In this document: one piece after another, positions 11,449 to 21,200 of the stretch
How positions within the stretch are numbered: the first letter of the stretch is position 1
How the letters are laid out: each line of letters begins with the position of its first letter
Assembly: GCF_000005505.3 (NCBI RefSeq)
Contig: NC_016135.3
Span: 7,968,613-8,032,612 of the forward strand
Direction of reading: 5' to 3'
DNA: 64,000 nt
Source: Brachypodium distachyon
Taxonomy: Eukaryota > Streptophyta > Magnoliopsida > Poales > Poaceae
Notes under the pieces: generated by a model
What the model was told of the DNA's origin: nothing
The model's database searches: none
What the model saw: only the letters and a program-made list of their open reading frames with translations
Program-made: the position numbers and the translations under genes

Positions 11449-13641
11449 ATGACAGGACTTACACGAAGCATGGCAACTAGACCGATGCTATCCCGCGACC
11501 GCGATGAGTGCTTTTCACCACGGCCATCCTCCACGTCTCTTGTTGATAATGCCATGGCAACGGTACAAAACAATCCTTCTAATACAATTAAATTGTGTGT
11601 ACCTTTCTTTGAGGGGAAAAATGATGCTGAAACGTATATAGATTGGGAGCTAGCTTTAACTGCACAATTCACATGCTTCCATGTACTTGATAGTCGCAAG
11701 GTTCAAATTGCTAGTAGTAAATTTACTTTTGCTGCTTTATCTTGGTGGAATGAGATAGTTAGAGAAAAGAAAATTCCCCACACTTGGGTTGATATGAAGA
11801 AAATCATGAGAGAAAAATATGTCGCTTTTAGTTATGCTTTTAACTTGCGTTCAAAATTACGACATTTGGCACAAGATGATAAAACTGTTGATGATTACTA
11901 CAATGAGTTCCAAATTATAACCTTGCGATCTGGTTTAGATGAAACCGAACAAAGAAAAATGGATAGGTTTTATTGTGGGCTTAACTTTGATATTTCTTAC
12001 ATGATTGAATATGGAAAATACGACTCTCTTTTGTGTTTGCTTAATCTTGCTCGTAAAGTTGAGAGGAAATTACAGCGAGGGTCTACTACAAATGAGTCGA
12101 GCCCACAAGGTAAAGATAAAGATGATTGTGTTCCTGAACTAAATATGACATGTGACGAAATAAATGAGATACATGTTGAATTTTCTGCACCATGTGAAAT
12201 TGTTGATTTACATGCTGATTTGAGTGCACCTACTGCTGAAATTAATTCTTCTAATGATTTGAGTGCACATATTAATTTTGATATTGATGAGAATGAATAT
12301 TGTGAGGAAATAGCTAATGTTTTGGGAGAAGCATGTGATGTAGATAAATTTGGTTTAGGTTGTGTCGAGTTAATTACACATGGAGTGATTGAGAACGATC
12401 CACCTAATAATTCTTTGTGTTTTATTAAACTTGATGCACCTATATATTTGTCACATGCAATGGATAAAGTTTCTGAGTTAACAATTTCAAAATCTTTTGC
12501 TAATGCCCATGGATACACTATTCAATTAATTGGAGAACATGATGTCAACAATAAATTTTGGGTGCATCAGATTTGCATTGCTTGTGATAACTTTCTTGAT
12601 TTGAGAGACAACAATATTTGGCATATGCTCAATCATTTTGATATGACCTCTAATATTGGTGATAGTTGTATGACAAATAACTTGTGGCATGATTGCACAT
12701 TGACACATATTGTAACTCGCCATTTGGTAATTTTGAATTATTGTTCACCTCCATTAGGATGGTTTAATGATGAGAATTACAAATTAAAATGTGATACTTG
12801 CCGTTGGAATATGACTATTAATCTTTTGAACTATTATGAGTTTTATTTATGTGAAACATCGAATGTGCAGCATGGGAGTGGAGTTAAAATTGATGACATA
12901 TACATATACCATGCACACACTTTGTCTATTTTGTCAGTCTCTTTTCAGCACAAACGACGCCGAGGACGGCTTTCCTTTCAAGAAAGGGAGGATGATATGG
13001 ACATGCTAACCATGGATACAACCATTAGAACCCTAATTGTTGGTGTATCTAATAACAATTATAATCAGGTGAATTCAATTACAAAATGTTTTCAATATGT
13101 TACTTGCAAAGAGGCGGAGCTACTATCTTGTGTAATCTTATTATGTAGGCATCTTATTGAACTTTACAAGTCTAAAGTGAAGATGAAGTGTGATAGCTTG
13201 CAAAGGGAGATTCAAAGTGAAGCCTATCAAGTCTACTTTCCAACAAATCAAACGGCACATGATTCGGAGCTTGCTAGAGAAAGATATCACGAATTAAAGT
13301 TGAATCCGATTCGGGTCCGAGCTGTCAGGAGACCCGAATTTGTTTTAATCACCCAGGCCGCATCCGGAGTCCAAATCAAGCAAACAAGTACTTGTTGGAA
13401 AGGTAATTACAAGACCTTTCCAACGGATCTGGCCCCATCAAGAGATTGGACTCGTGCTGACCGTGACGGACAAAACAAGCTGACGGATCTGTTTTTCTGT
13501 TTCCTAAAGAGTTGTAGTTTGTTAGGAAAGTTAGAGATAGAGTTGGATTTCGGCCTCCTTACTCAAGGTGGACGAAAATATCTCTCCCTCCTCCTATTTA
13601 TACCCCATGAGCCCCCCTATGGAGCCTTGGGTTTTGTTTAG
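11449..13641 (+). CDS. Gag-domain fusion protein of the non-autonomous element, reading into the 3' LTR
   Basis: A single 730-codon frame. Residues about 45-215 match the retrotransposon gag core: an IKLCVPFFEGKNDAETYIDW start, WWNEIV, WVDMKKIMREKYV, VDDYYNEFQ and a FYCGLN block, in the same order as the gag at 62703. No CCHC zinc knuckle follows. Residues about 216-515 are acidic at first, then Cys/His-containing (CIACDNF, CDTCRWNM), and I do not recognise them. From base 12993 (residue 515) the frame enters the 3' LTR and stays open for 215 more codons, to TAG at 13639. The product may build or enter particles made by a helper. The start sits in CC-ATG-A, just after a TACTAAC-like motif, so an upstream spliced start is possible. 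Confidence 0.75.
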   Translation: MTGLTRSMATRPMLSRDRDECFSPRPSSTSLVDNAMATVQNNPSNTIKLCVPFFEGKNDAETYIDWELALTAQFTCFHVLDSRKVQIASSKFTFAALSWWNEIVREKKIPHTWVDMKKIMREKYVAFSYAFNLRSKLRHLAQDDKTVDDYYNEFQIITLRSGLDETEQRKMDRFYCGLNFDISYMIEYGKYDSLLCLLNLARKVERKLQRGSTTNESSPQGKDKDDCVPELNMTCDEINEIHVEFSAPCEIVDLHADLSAPTAEINSSNDLSAHINFDIDENEYCEEIANVLGEACDVDKFGLGCVELITHGVIENDPPNNSLCFIKLDAPIYLSHAMDKVSELTISKSFANAHGYTIQLIGEHDVNNKFWVHQICIACDNFLDLRDNNIWHMLNHFDMTSNIGDSCMTNNLWHDCTLTHIVTRHLVILNYCSPPLGWFNDENYKLKCDTCRWNMTINLLNYYEFYLCETSNVQHGSGVKIDDIYIYHAHTLSILSVSFQHKRRRGRLSFQEREDDMDMLTMDTTIRTLIVGVSNNNYNQVNSITKCFQYVTCKEAELLSCVILLCRHLIELYKSKVKMKCDSLQREIQSEAYQVYFPTNQTAHDSELARERYHELKLNPIRVRAVRRPEFVLITQAASGVQIKQTSTCWKGNYKTFPTDLAPSRDWTRADRDGQNKLTDLFFCFLKSCSLLGKLEIELDFGLLTQGGRKYLSLLLFIPHEPPYGALGFV
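12980..12992 (+). promoter_or_regulatory. Polypurine tract of the gag-only element
   Basis: AAGAAAGGGAGGA directly precedes the 3' LTR start TGATATGG. Such tracts prime plus-strand DNA synthesis. Confidence 0.85.
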
Positions 13642-14004
13642 TTAAAAGTTAGCCATCGCTACTACTTCGTGTAATCGCGTGTGTCGGTTAGACCACCTGT
13701 TTTACCGCTTTCGGAACCCCAACTTATCGTCTCGTTGAGACATTGGTTTGATATAGTATATTCGCAATTTTAGATTGCATCCGCTATTTATCTTGTTCTT
13801 GCTTGTTCTTCGATTGCTTGCAGGAACAAAGACCTTCGTGGTCAGGTTGATCGTGCCCCCGCGTGATCAATAACCCTCTGGAGTTGGTGTATCGATTGCT
13901 AAGGCGCTGCCTCCTAGGCCGTAGTCGGATCGTCAACGTCACCTCCTACACAAATCGAGAGTTATCAATCTCATCGAAAGATCGGGCCACCCGCACCCGT
14001 ATCA
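12993..14004 (+). repeat. 3' LTR of the gag-only element (1012 bp)
   Basis: Starts TGATATGGACATGC, ends CACCCGTATCA, followed by TTTCC. It encodes the last 215 codons of the upstream ORF. Confidence 0.95.
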
Positions 14005-14086
14005 TTTCCTCTTGCATGCCGGCCACCCTCTCACGATCCATAGAGGACAGCGGCCAAGCTTCAGCGCTCTTCTTGCTTTTCCCCAT
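14005..14086 (-). pseudogene. N-terminal piece of the antisense ORF, split by the 8839-14004 insertion
   Basis: On the minus strand an ATG at 14086 starts MGKSKKSAEAWPL and reads to the insertion point. Skipping the element and one copy of its TTTCC duplication, the frame continues at 8833 as RLLSLRPGHVCFP with no loss. The insertion therefore broke this ORF inside a codon. Confidence 0.7.
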
Positions 14087-14744
14087 CTCACTGGGTCGAA
14101 AGACGTTCTTGTCAGGGAACACAAAGTGTTTTGGCTATGGAAGCTAAAAGTCTTGGGCGCCTGAGCTCGGGGTGCGAGGAGGAAGAAGGGTTAAAACTAA
14201 TTTACCCCACCTCCGCTTTTATCCTTACCTTGGCAAAAAATCCGGGACTCACGATCTCGTTCGTGGCCACGTGTTCCGCGTCAACCGGAATACGAAACGG
14301 CAAGGGTGAAAATAACTGCTTACTTCATGGGCGCAAGAACCAATGAGATCATCATCGTGTCTTGTTTACTGCGCGAAGTGTGATTTTTTTCCACTGACGC
14401 ACGCCTATAGTGTGCCTAGATGTCAGGCTAGACTGTACATCCAGTCACATCGGCTGACCAAAACGGCTCTTCACCTCTAGCAGGTACGTCGTCAATGACG
14501 AAGTCTGACTCAAATATCAAGACTCGAAATTATCTTTCATATAGGATGATGGAGTTTATCTTGAATGTTGAAACTCGTCTTGAGTCTCGACTGTGAATAC
14601 TAAGACTCTCATTTGAGTCGCAAACTAACCAGCTGTTGCTTTATACTAAAGACTTCATACAATCAGCTATTGTTTATTCTTTACTTACAACAGTAAAAAC
14701 AGGGTAATGACCCTGACACAAAACAGTCGATTTCATATAGTCAA

Positions 14745-15205
14745 CTCAATTGAGTCGCACCAGCTGCGTCACCTCAGTTGTTTATGCTCATTCGCATAAC
14801 AGTAAGCCTCTTGAATTTCGTCCAAAGAGCCTGGAGCCGCACCAGCTGCGCTGCTCTAGTAAACCCCATGCCCATTGCATGAAGATAGGCCTCATGGATC
14901 ATGCCATCGAGCCTGAAATCGTACCAGCTGCGTATTTCAGTAAATCCATGCTCATTGCATGAAGATAAGACCCGAAAGTTCTCTTACGGGCCTGGAGTGG
15001 TACCAGCTACGTTATTTCCAGTCGAATCCATACTCATTGTATGAAGGTAAGTCCTAAAATTTAGGCCTGGATATGCATCGACTGCATCCCTCTAGTAATA
15101 ATTATCACTTCAGGGTCACTCCCTACAACCATGTTCATTACATGAAGATAAGACCCGTAGGCTTCCTATAGGGCATGGAAACGTACCAGCTGCGTATTTC
15201 CAGTA
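14745..15205 (+). repeat. Diverged minisatellite in the 3' spacer of the Tat-like element
   Basis: About five imperfect units of roughly 75-110 bp share ACCAGCTGCG and CATTGCATGAAGATA (near 14757, 14849, 14931, 15001 and 15184). The spacer 14087-15651 shows no other coding signal. Confidence 0.75.
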
Positions 15206-15651
15206 CAAGCGATCTTGACGAACGAGTCGAGTACATAAAAACTGGAATTTGACTCTATAAGCCCCCGCAGGCCAAGTAAAAATTCGCTAGTCGCTAGGTT
15301 CGAGCCCGGGGACTCGAATGCTGATGAAAGCTTGTGTTGTATTCGCTCTAGAGCGATTAACTGGACTTGACTTGTCGAGTATCTGGGCGCATTAAGCATA
15401 TATCCCTATGACTCTTACTCACTGCATTGATCCACTATCAAACCATATTGTGAAACTGTCACTTAACAGTCAAGCACTAAAGCATCGGCTCAGACACTCT
15501 CTGAGTCAAAAATACTTCTCATTTGAAGTACAAATCGATGAAACTCCAAGTCTGCAGCATTATGCAACTGGCTCAACAGCAGAATAAACTCATTCTTTAC
15601 GGGAAAAGTCCCTAGTCGAGTCTTCGACTCAACCAGGCACTTGGGGGCTAC

Positions 15652-16026
15652 TGACGTGGTTATGACTAACCACGTACTCGACTCGAGTATACCCAGTACA
15701 GCCCAGCTGGGGGCCCACACAAGGTAAGGAAGATTAATTAGAGTATATTCCCTCATTGTAACCGACTTGGACTCTACCTTAGACCTGGGTTCCTGCATAT
15801 ATAAAGGACCAGGAGGGGGAGCCAAGGAGACACCCCCAACTTAGATTCAAGTCGCCTAGACGCACTCATCCACTCTGTGCATCTGGACTCTATGACACCC
15901 AATTATAATCGACTCAGCAATACAGATCCGACAAGCAGGACGTAGGGGTATTACCTCATCGAGGGCCCTGAACCTGGGTAAATCGTGTCCCCTATGTCCT
16001 TGTTAGTCAACGAGTTCGCCAACACA
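15652..16026 (+). repeat. 3' LTR of the Tat-like element (about 375 bp)
   Basis: Starts TGACGTGGTTATGAC directly after the polypurine-like CACTTGGGGGCTAC. It contains a plus-strand TATATAAA (15798-15805) and a GTGTCCCCTATGTCC block typical of the 3' part of grass gypsy LTRs. The right end is uncertain between CA at 16024 and CA at 16028. Confidence 0.65.
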
Positions 16027-16039
16027 CACTCGAAATCTT

Positions 16040-16660
16040 TCCTTGATACAAGTCCATCAATATGGACATTGTCGAAGTCACATCTTCGTTAATTGGACCT
16101 TTTGACATCAAGCTTGGTGTGTTTCTTTTATGGTTCAATTATTGCTGAAGTGGAGAATTGTGATGTGCAGCTCTTTATTTAACTATTTGAGATCCATTTT
16201 GGCTTGTTAATCATGTAAAACAATGCTGATACATGTGGTAGGCTGAAGTAGGAGTTGTTTGCACATGTTAAAAAGCTGGGGGGCCTGAATGCAAAGCTTT
16301 CTATTAGGCCTCTCCCCTGGTCGAAAATATACAGAGAGTTGAGTCTTCTGTGTTCTTGAGAGCTCTAGGGTTAAGGTGAGAGGAGAGGCATTTGATCTAC
16401 CAAAATCTACCTAAATTTGTGACAGATTGTTGTGGAATTGGAGCCTCCCCATCCTTGTTGGCTTTCACCTTGTACTCTTCATCTCCATAGTGAAGTCCGT
16501 GCTCGCCGCCGCCCGTGGTTTTTCCCCCCAAGGGGTTTCCACGTAAATATCTGTGTCTCCCCTTGATTTGGTGATTCCCTTGCTATATGTGGTGCTGTTC
16601 ATCATCTATAATTGCTATTGGCATCTATTGCTCAAGTTTGGTGCTATTTGGTTGAGTTGA
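16040..16660 (+). mobile_element. Ty1/copia remnant: 3' end of the internal region plus 3' LTR
   Basis: A degraded coding tail (HINMDIVEV-like, then PFDIKLGV) is followed by GAAGTGGAGAATTGTGATG, which resembles the polypurine tract and LTR start of a copia group. An LTR-like stretch with GGGGTTTCCACGTAAATATC near 16530 follows. Ends and target duplication were not found, so the limits are approximate. Confidence 0.45.
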
Positions 16661-18128
16661 CACTTGAGGCAAGACATACTTGTGTTCTTTGATATATGGA
16701 TGATTCTATGGGGGTAATGATGTTCTATTAAGCTATCCTTGCAGCTGTTAATCTTGTGTGCATGTTTGAGAACTCGGTGCTTGCAGATTTGATATACCGG
16801 TTCAGGTTTGTTTTATGCACACAAGGTGTTTGTTGAAATGCTTGTGAGGAGCAGCTTGCTGTTTTGAAGGTCTTCCGCTGCCCCTGTATGCTCACAATAA
16901 AAATTACCCAAACTTCACCCGTTGCATTCCTAGAAAACGAGGCCACATGAAAATTTTATGAAAGATCTGTGGAAATTAGTTAAGAAAATATTCTGCATCC
17001 ACCTCAAGATATACACTTGAAAACAAATAGTTAGATAGATAGAACTCACAGACTCTAATTGTCATCTATGCAAAAGTACCACATCACTTCCTCTATGAAG
17101 ACCAATCAGATTGGGTAGGTCTTGGAAGTTGTACCTTTCTTTTGGCCTCCACGTCCGTGGGTGGCGACGGCTGCCACGGTGCACCTAGTGTTCAAACTGG
17201 GTTGTTCGTTCCTGGGCAGATCAACTCCTTTCCCGAGCCACGCCAGCAAAAAGGCAGCCGGCGGGAGGGGCAGGCGCAACCGTCTCTCAGCTTCACCATC
17301 GCCTCAATGAATCACCCCATCTGCTCTGCTTATAGCCACGGATTCGATGTCCTCTTTTTCCGGCAACAAGGCGGCGGGTCACAGGGAGGAGGCGGTTGCT
17401 GCTCCAGGCGCTGCGGCAAGAGAAGGGGTATCACGAGGAGGTTAGGGAGTAGGGCAACGTACGGGGAGGTGGGGAAGAGAGATGGTTCGCTAGGACAACG
17501 GGGAGGCAGCGAGAAGATGGCTCGCGCGACCAGCGGCGACGCGGCGGGCATTGGGGAAGGCAGGAGAGGGGCTGTGACGAGGGGGAATGTGAGAAGGCAG
17601 CCAGGCAGAGGAGGCGGCGCGTGGGAGGCGTTTTCTTTTTTTTGTTTGCTTCACCTGCGTGGACTGGGAGATGGACATCTCGTCCGATCGGCCCAGTTTG
17701 CCTAGGCAGCCCGATTAACGTGCGACCTTCGATTATTTTTCAAGAGCAGCTGCTCATAGGATGAAAGCCCATGGAAGGATGGCCGGATTTCGCCCAGGTG
17801 CCTGATCGGACGGCCGAGAAGACTGATGGCATGAGAGAACTCCTAGGTTTTTTTTTAGGGCAGGAGAGACCTCCCAAGTGCCCAGTTTTACTATCCTAAA
17901 TAAGTAAAAATGTTAAAATCGATTTATTTTGTGGGCTATTTGAGACTGATGGCATGAGAGACCTCCCAAGTGGCCGTTAGTTGGGCCTAACTTACAAATG
18001 TACGGGCTAACATCTTGCTTCCGGGCTTTTGGAAAAAGCAGAAGGGATCAATGGGTTCAGCCCCTTCCACTCAACCCCCTCAAAAAAAAAAAAGCCCCTC
18101 CGTCAAAAAAAGAAGGGTTCACCCCCTT
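16661..18128. other. Intergenic region upstream of the host gene
   Basis: No convincing gene. 17120-17720 is GC-rich with several overlapping open frames of low-complexity composition. A phrase beginning ACTGATGGCATGAGAGA occurs twice about 126 bp apart (near 17820 and 17945), a small direct duplication. A/T-rich spacers make up the rest. Confidence 0.5.
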
Positions 18129-18129
18129 G

Positions 18130-18136
18130 TTTATAA
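18130..18136 (+). promoter_or_regulatory. Possible TATA element of the host gene
   Basis: TTTATAA lies about 95 bp before the chosen ATG, followed by a CCGCCGCC-rich stretch that looks like a 5' UTR. Assignment is by position only. Confidence 0.35.
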
Positions 18137-18230
18137 CCCTAGCGCCTACCCTCCCCCATCCATCTTCCTGCTCGCCACCGCCGCCGCCCTCAAAATTGGC
18201 CTAAGTGCCGCCGGAAGGCGGAAGGAGAGG

Positions 18231-21200
18231 ATGAATCGCGTGCGGTCGGAAGATCTTGCAGTCGATAGTAATATCTTCAGATCCTCTTTTCTTTTCTCAA
18301 GATAATTGATTAATTACTTCTTTTTCCTGTTTTGCTAAATATTACTGTCTGCAAAATTTAGGAGCGATCGATCGGTACGGAATTCATGAGGTTAGAGGGC
18401 CTCTGCTAGTCGGTGGGGTTGATTTGCTCAACACACGAACTGGCCTCTTCTGTGATAACGGGTTGCGCCACATCCTCACCGATGAGCAGCGCTTTCGAGC
18501 TTATTTGGAATTCCGCGAGCAGGCGTTCCAAATCGCCGTGACTGAACTGATGTCTGGAGCGGAATCAACTGTAGATATCTTATGTCTGTTTACGTCGGTT
18601 TAACTTTCTTTTCATTAGTAATAAGAAGCAATGATTTTGTTCTTCTTTTCTGCCTCCAATTATTGCAGGTTGATATGTTTCTATCAATTGCCGCGGATAG
18701 AGAGCAATTCGGTAGCCATCTTGTTGAGTACATGTTGCCCTGCACGAGGCATGATGGGATTTCCTCCATCTTCCTGCAATCCGCCATTGACCGTGATGGA
18801 CCTAATGGATCTGAGGTTGGCAACATCTCAATAATGCATTACTTGCCTAAGGATCGAATCAGACAAATTTGTGTTGTGACACAATTAAGTGTTTAGCCTA
18901 CTCTTCTTTTGGCAAATTGATTTATTCTCTTTAAAAGTATGACAGCATGTCATTAATGTCAACCCAGAACATAGTTTAGTGACATGGAATGAGTGCTGGG
19001 CATTCGGTTATAACGGAACATTAGGTTCGGTTATTTTGGTGTTTTCCAATTTTAGTTTTCCCAAAATGATAATCGATTTATAACCTTTTAAATTCTGTTA
19101 ACCTACGGTCTAGTTGACCGAAATTTTGGTTTTGGTTCTCGGTTAGACCGAAAGAGACTGAAGTTACACAGAAATCAAAGAAGAAAATCACATCAACAAA
19201 ATCACCACATCAATGGCGCTGGAGTAGGAAGAACCCTTCCTGTCATGCTGGATTGGTGACCAAAGAGGAGATTGAAAGGTTGATCTGTCCTCCACTAGCC
19301 GTCGCGAGCTCGATTCGTATTCTCCGCGCCGACCTGAACTCGCTTGATCTGCTTTCAATTTGCTGCTACTATCAGTTACGTGGGTGGGCGAGCGGCGGCT
19401 TGTTCTGTGGCTGGATCAAGTAGCGGATGTATCGATGGGAATGGGGATTCAAGAAAACAGAACTGGACTAGGGTTGCAGTATGTCCACAGAGAAGTCAAG
19501 TTGCAACAATTGGCCCTTAGGAGTTAGGGTACTACTGGACCGTCATAGGGAAGGGACTGCGCCCTAGTGGGATAAAAGAGAAGACAACGTGAACTTTGGT
19601 TTTTCGGTCTGTTCGGTTAACCCAGCTTCAAAACCGTGAACACGGAAGTACATTCAGGTTCTTACTTCTGACAACCGCACAGGCAACCGATGACCGAGAT
19701 TTTGGTTTAATCGGTTTCGGCTTCGGTTTTTCAGACTTTTCGCCCAGCCCTACATGGTACTGACCGAGGATAGTTTTCTGTTGATCCAACGGCTTTGAAA
19801 TTAGATTTTCCAGTCAGCTTATGGATCGTCAATTCCATAAAAAAATTATTGCAGGCAAAAACCATAGCCAAAAGAAGAAAAAGTGTACTTTGTTTCTTAC
19901 ATTAGCAATGGCCTATGCGTGATAGTGAAATCATATCTTGCATACTTCATTTTTCCATGAATCATCTAATCATTGGATGATATCCGTTATTGCTGTTGCC
20001 GTGCATCTCTGCCAGTTTTACAATGTTTACCTAAGTGAGAGAGTTTGGTGATATTTCCAAGTAATGCTTATTTTGATCACTTATTACCTACATAGTCATA
20101 TGAAGTTCAGATCTTATTCCATTTGTGTACCATCGAAATGTTTTGTTTATTGTAGTCATCATATGTGCAAAGTAATATAACTATTGCTGAACCTAGAAGC
20201 CTCGCCATAGTTTCTAATATGTCGACATATCGTTGCCATAATGACACTACGACGTTGTGGTGTCCCTCCAGGCCATCGTGTTTAGCCTCGTGATAGAATC
20301 AGTTCTGTGGCATCTCTAAGTTGCCGTCTCTTCGAATTGAGGTCCGCCACTTTAAAAATGTGACGCCAAAGCACAGCAGAGCGACGCAAGGCACAGGTGG
20401 GAGGAAAAGGCAAGGCACGCGCAGGAAGGAAAAAGCAGCAGGTGCGGAAGGGAAACGCGGGGATGCTGGCCCCCCACTACCAGATATCCCCCTCTCTCTG
20501 TTCTGGAAAGGCATAGGATGATACTTTACAGTGAGGAAGAGTTCACGGGCTGTGCTTTCCAGCATCCTATTTCTTTCATTTACTTTTGTATTCTCTTTTA
20601 CATTTTGTGTGAGGCTGTAATTTTCTGTGGCTATTTTTTATGTATGTGCACAGGGTTATACACTCACTAAGTTGTGTGTTGTGACTTAATTTGGTAGTGG
20701 ATGTGTACTGTGATTTAATATGCCATCATACTAAGTTGGTATTGTGATTTAATTTGCCTGCCATACTAAGTTAATTTGTGTCTATGAAGTTGTCTCGCCA
20801 CGTGCCACAAGCGTTATAATATTGTGAAGGGGGTCGGTCGTCACAGCTCGCCATAACGTTTCAAAAACCATGATCCTCCTCTTTCCTCTCACGGTTTGAC
20901 TACCCAATAATTTTTCATATTTCAGGCTGAAAAGTTGCTTCGCCGACGATTGTATGCTCTTCAGAGATATTTTGCACTCCGAAGACTTCTTGTGAAGCTT
21001 GACTTTATTCAGGTACATGCGATTGACACCATTTATGCTCCACTATTCTAGACTTGTGCAAATACTCAGTTTCGTACCTACGGCAGTTGAGTAGTGATCC
21101 TGAAGATGTTATAAAAAGGCTTAAATCTTCAATTAGATGCCCAGAGCTGCAAGAAGACGAGCTAAGCTATTCTTTAAAGGTTTCTGTTGTCATATGTTTT

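Larger units (their letters stand above)
8839..14004 (+). mobile_element. Complete non-autonomous LTR retrotransposon with gag but no pol
   Basis: 5' LTR 8839-9842, primer-binding site, 1.6-kb leader, one long ORF with a gag domain, polypurine tract, 3' LTR 12993-14004, and perfect TTTCC duplications (8834-8838, 14005-14009). Between the LTRs I see no protease, reverse transcriptase, RNase H or integrase. The two LTRs differ by about five substitutions and one 8-bp indel. At 1.3e-8 substitutions per site per year (a commonly used grass rate) that is about 0.2 million years, so it is young. Mobility would need enzymes from a relative such as the element at 60135. Confidence 0.95.
4506..16026 (+). 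mobile_element. Tat-like gypsy element, 3' part, host of nested insertions
   Basis: After the inserted elements (4532-5540 and 8839-14004) are removed, the remainder holds an antisense ORF (14086 to about 5641, minus strand), a minisatellite spacer, a polypurine tract (CACTTGGGGGCTAC, 15638-15651) and a plus-oriented LTR (15652 to about 16026). Antisense additional ORFs between pol and the 3' LTR are known in Tat-lineage elements such as maize Grande (family knowledge). The 5' part and pol are not in the window. The left boundary is set by the minus-strand element ending at 4505. Confidence 0.6.

Noticed and set aside
17142..17705. 187-codon Gly/Arg-rich frame upstream of the host gene
   Set aside because: Low complexity, opposed by other open frames, no domain, no conserved start context.
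18015..18305. 96-codon frame in phase with exon 1 of the host gene
   Set aside because: Used only as an alternative upstream start. The part after 18267 is intron, and the upstream part crosses poly(A) and the TATA-like region.
20660..20780. Short GTGATTTAATTTG-like repeats in intron 3
   Set aside because: Too short and diverged to define a unit or an element.
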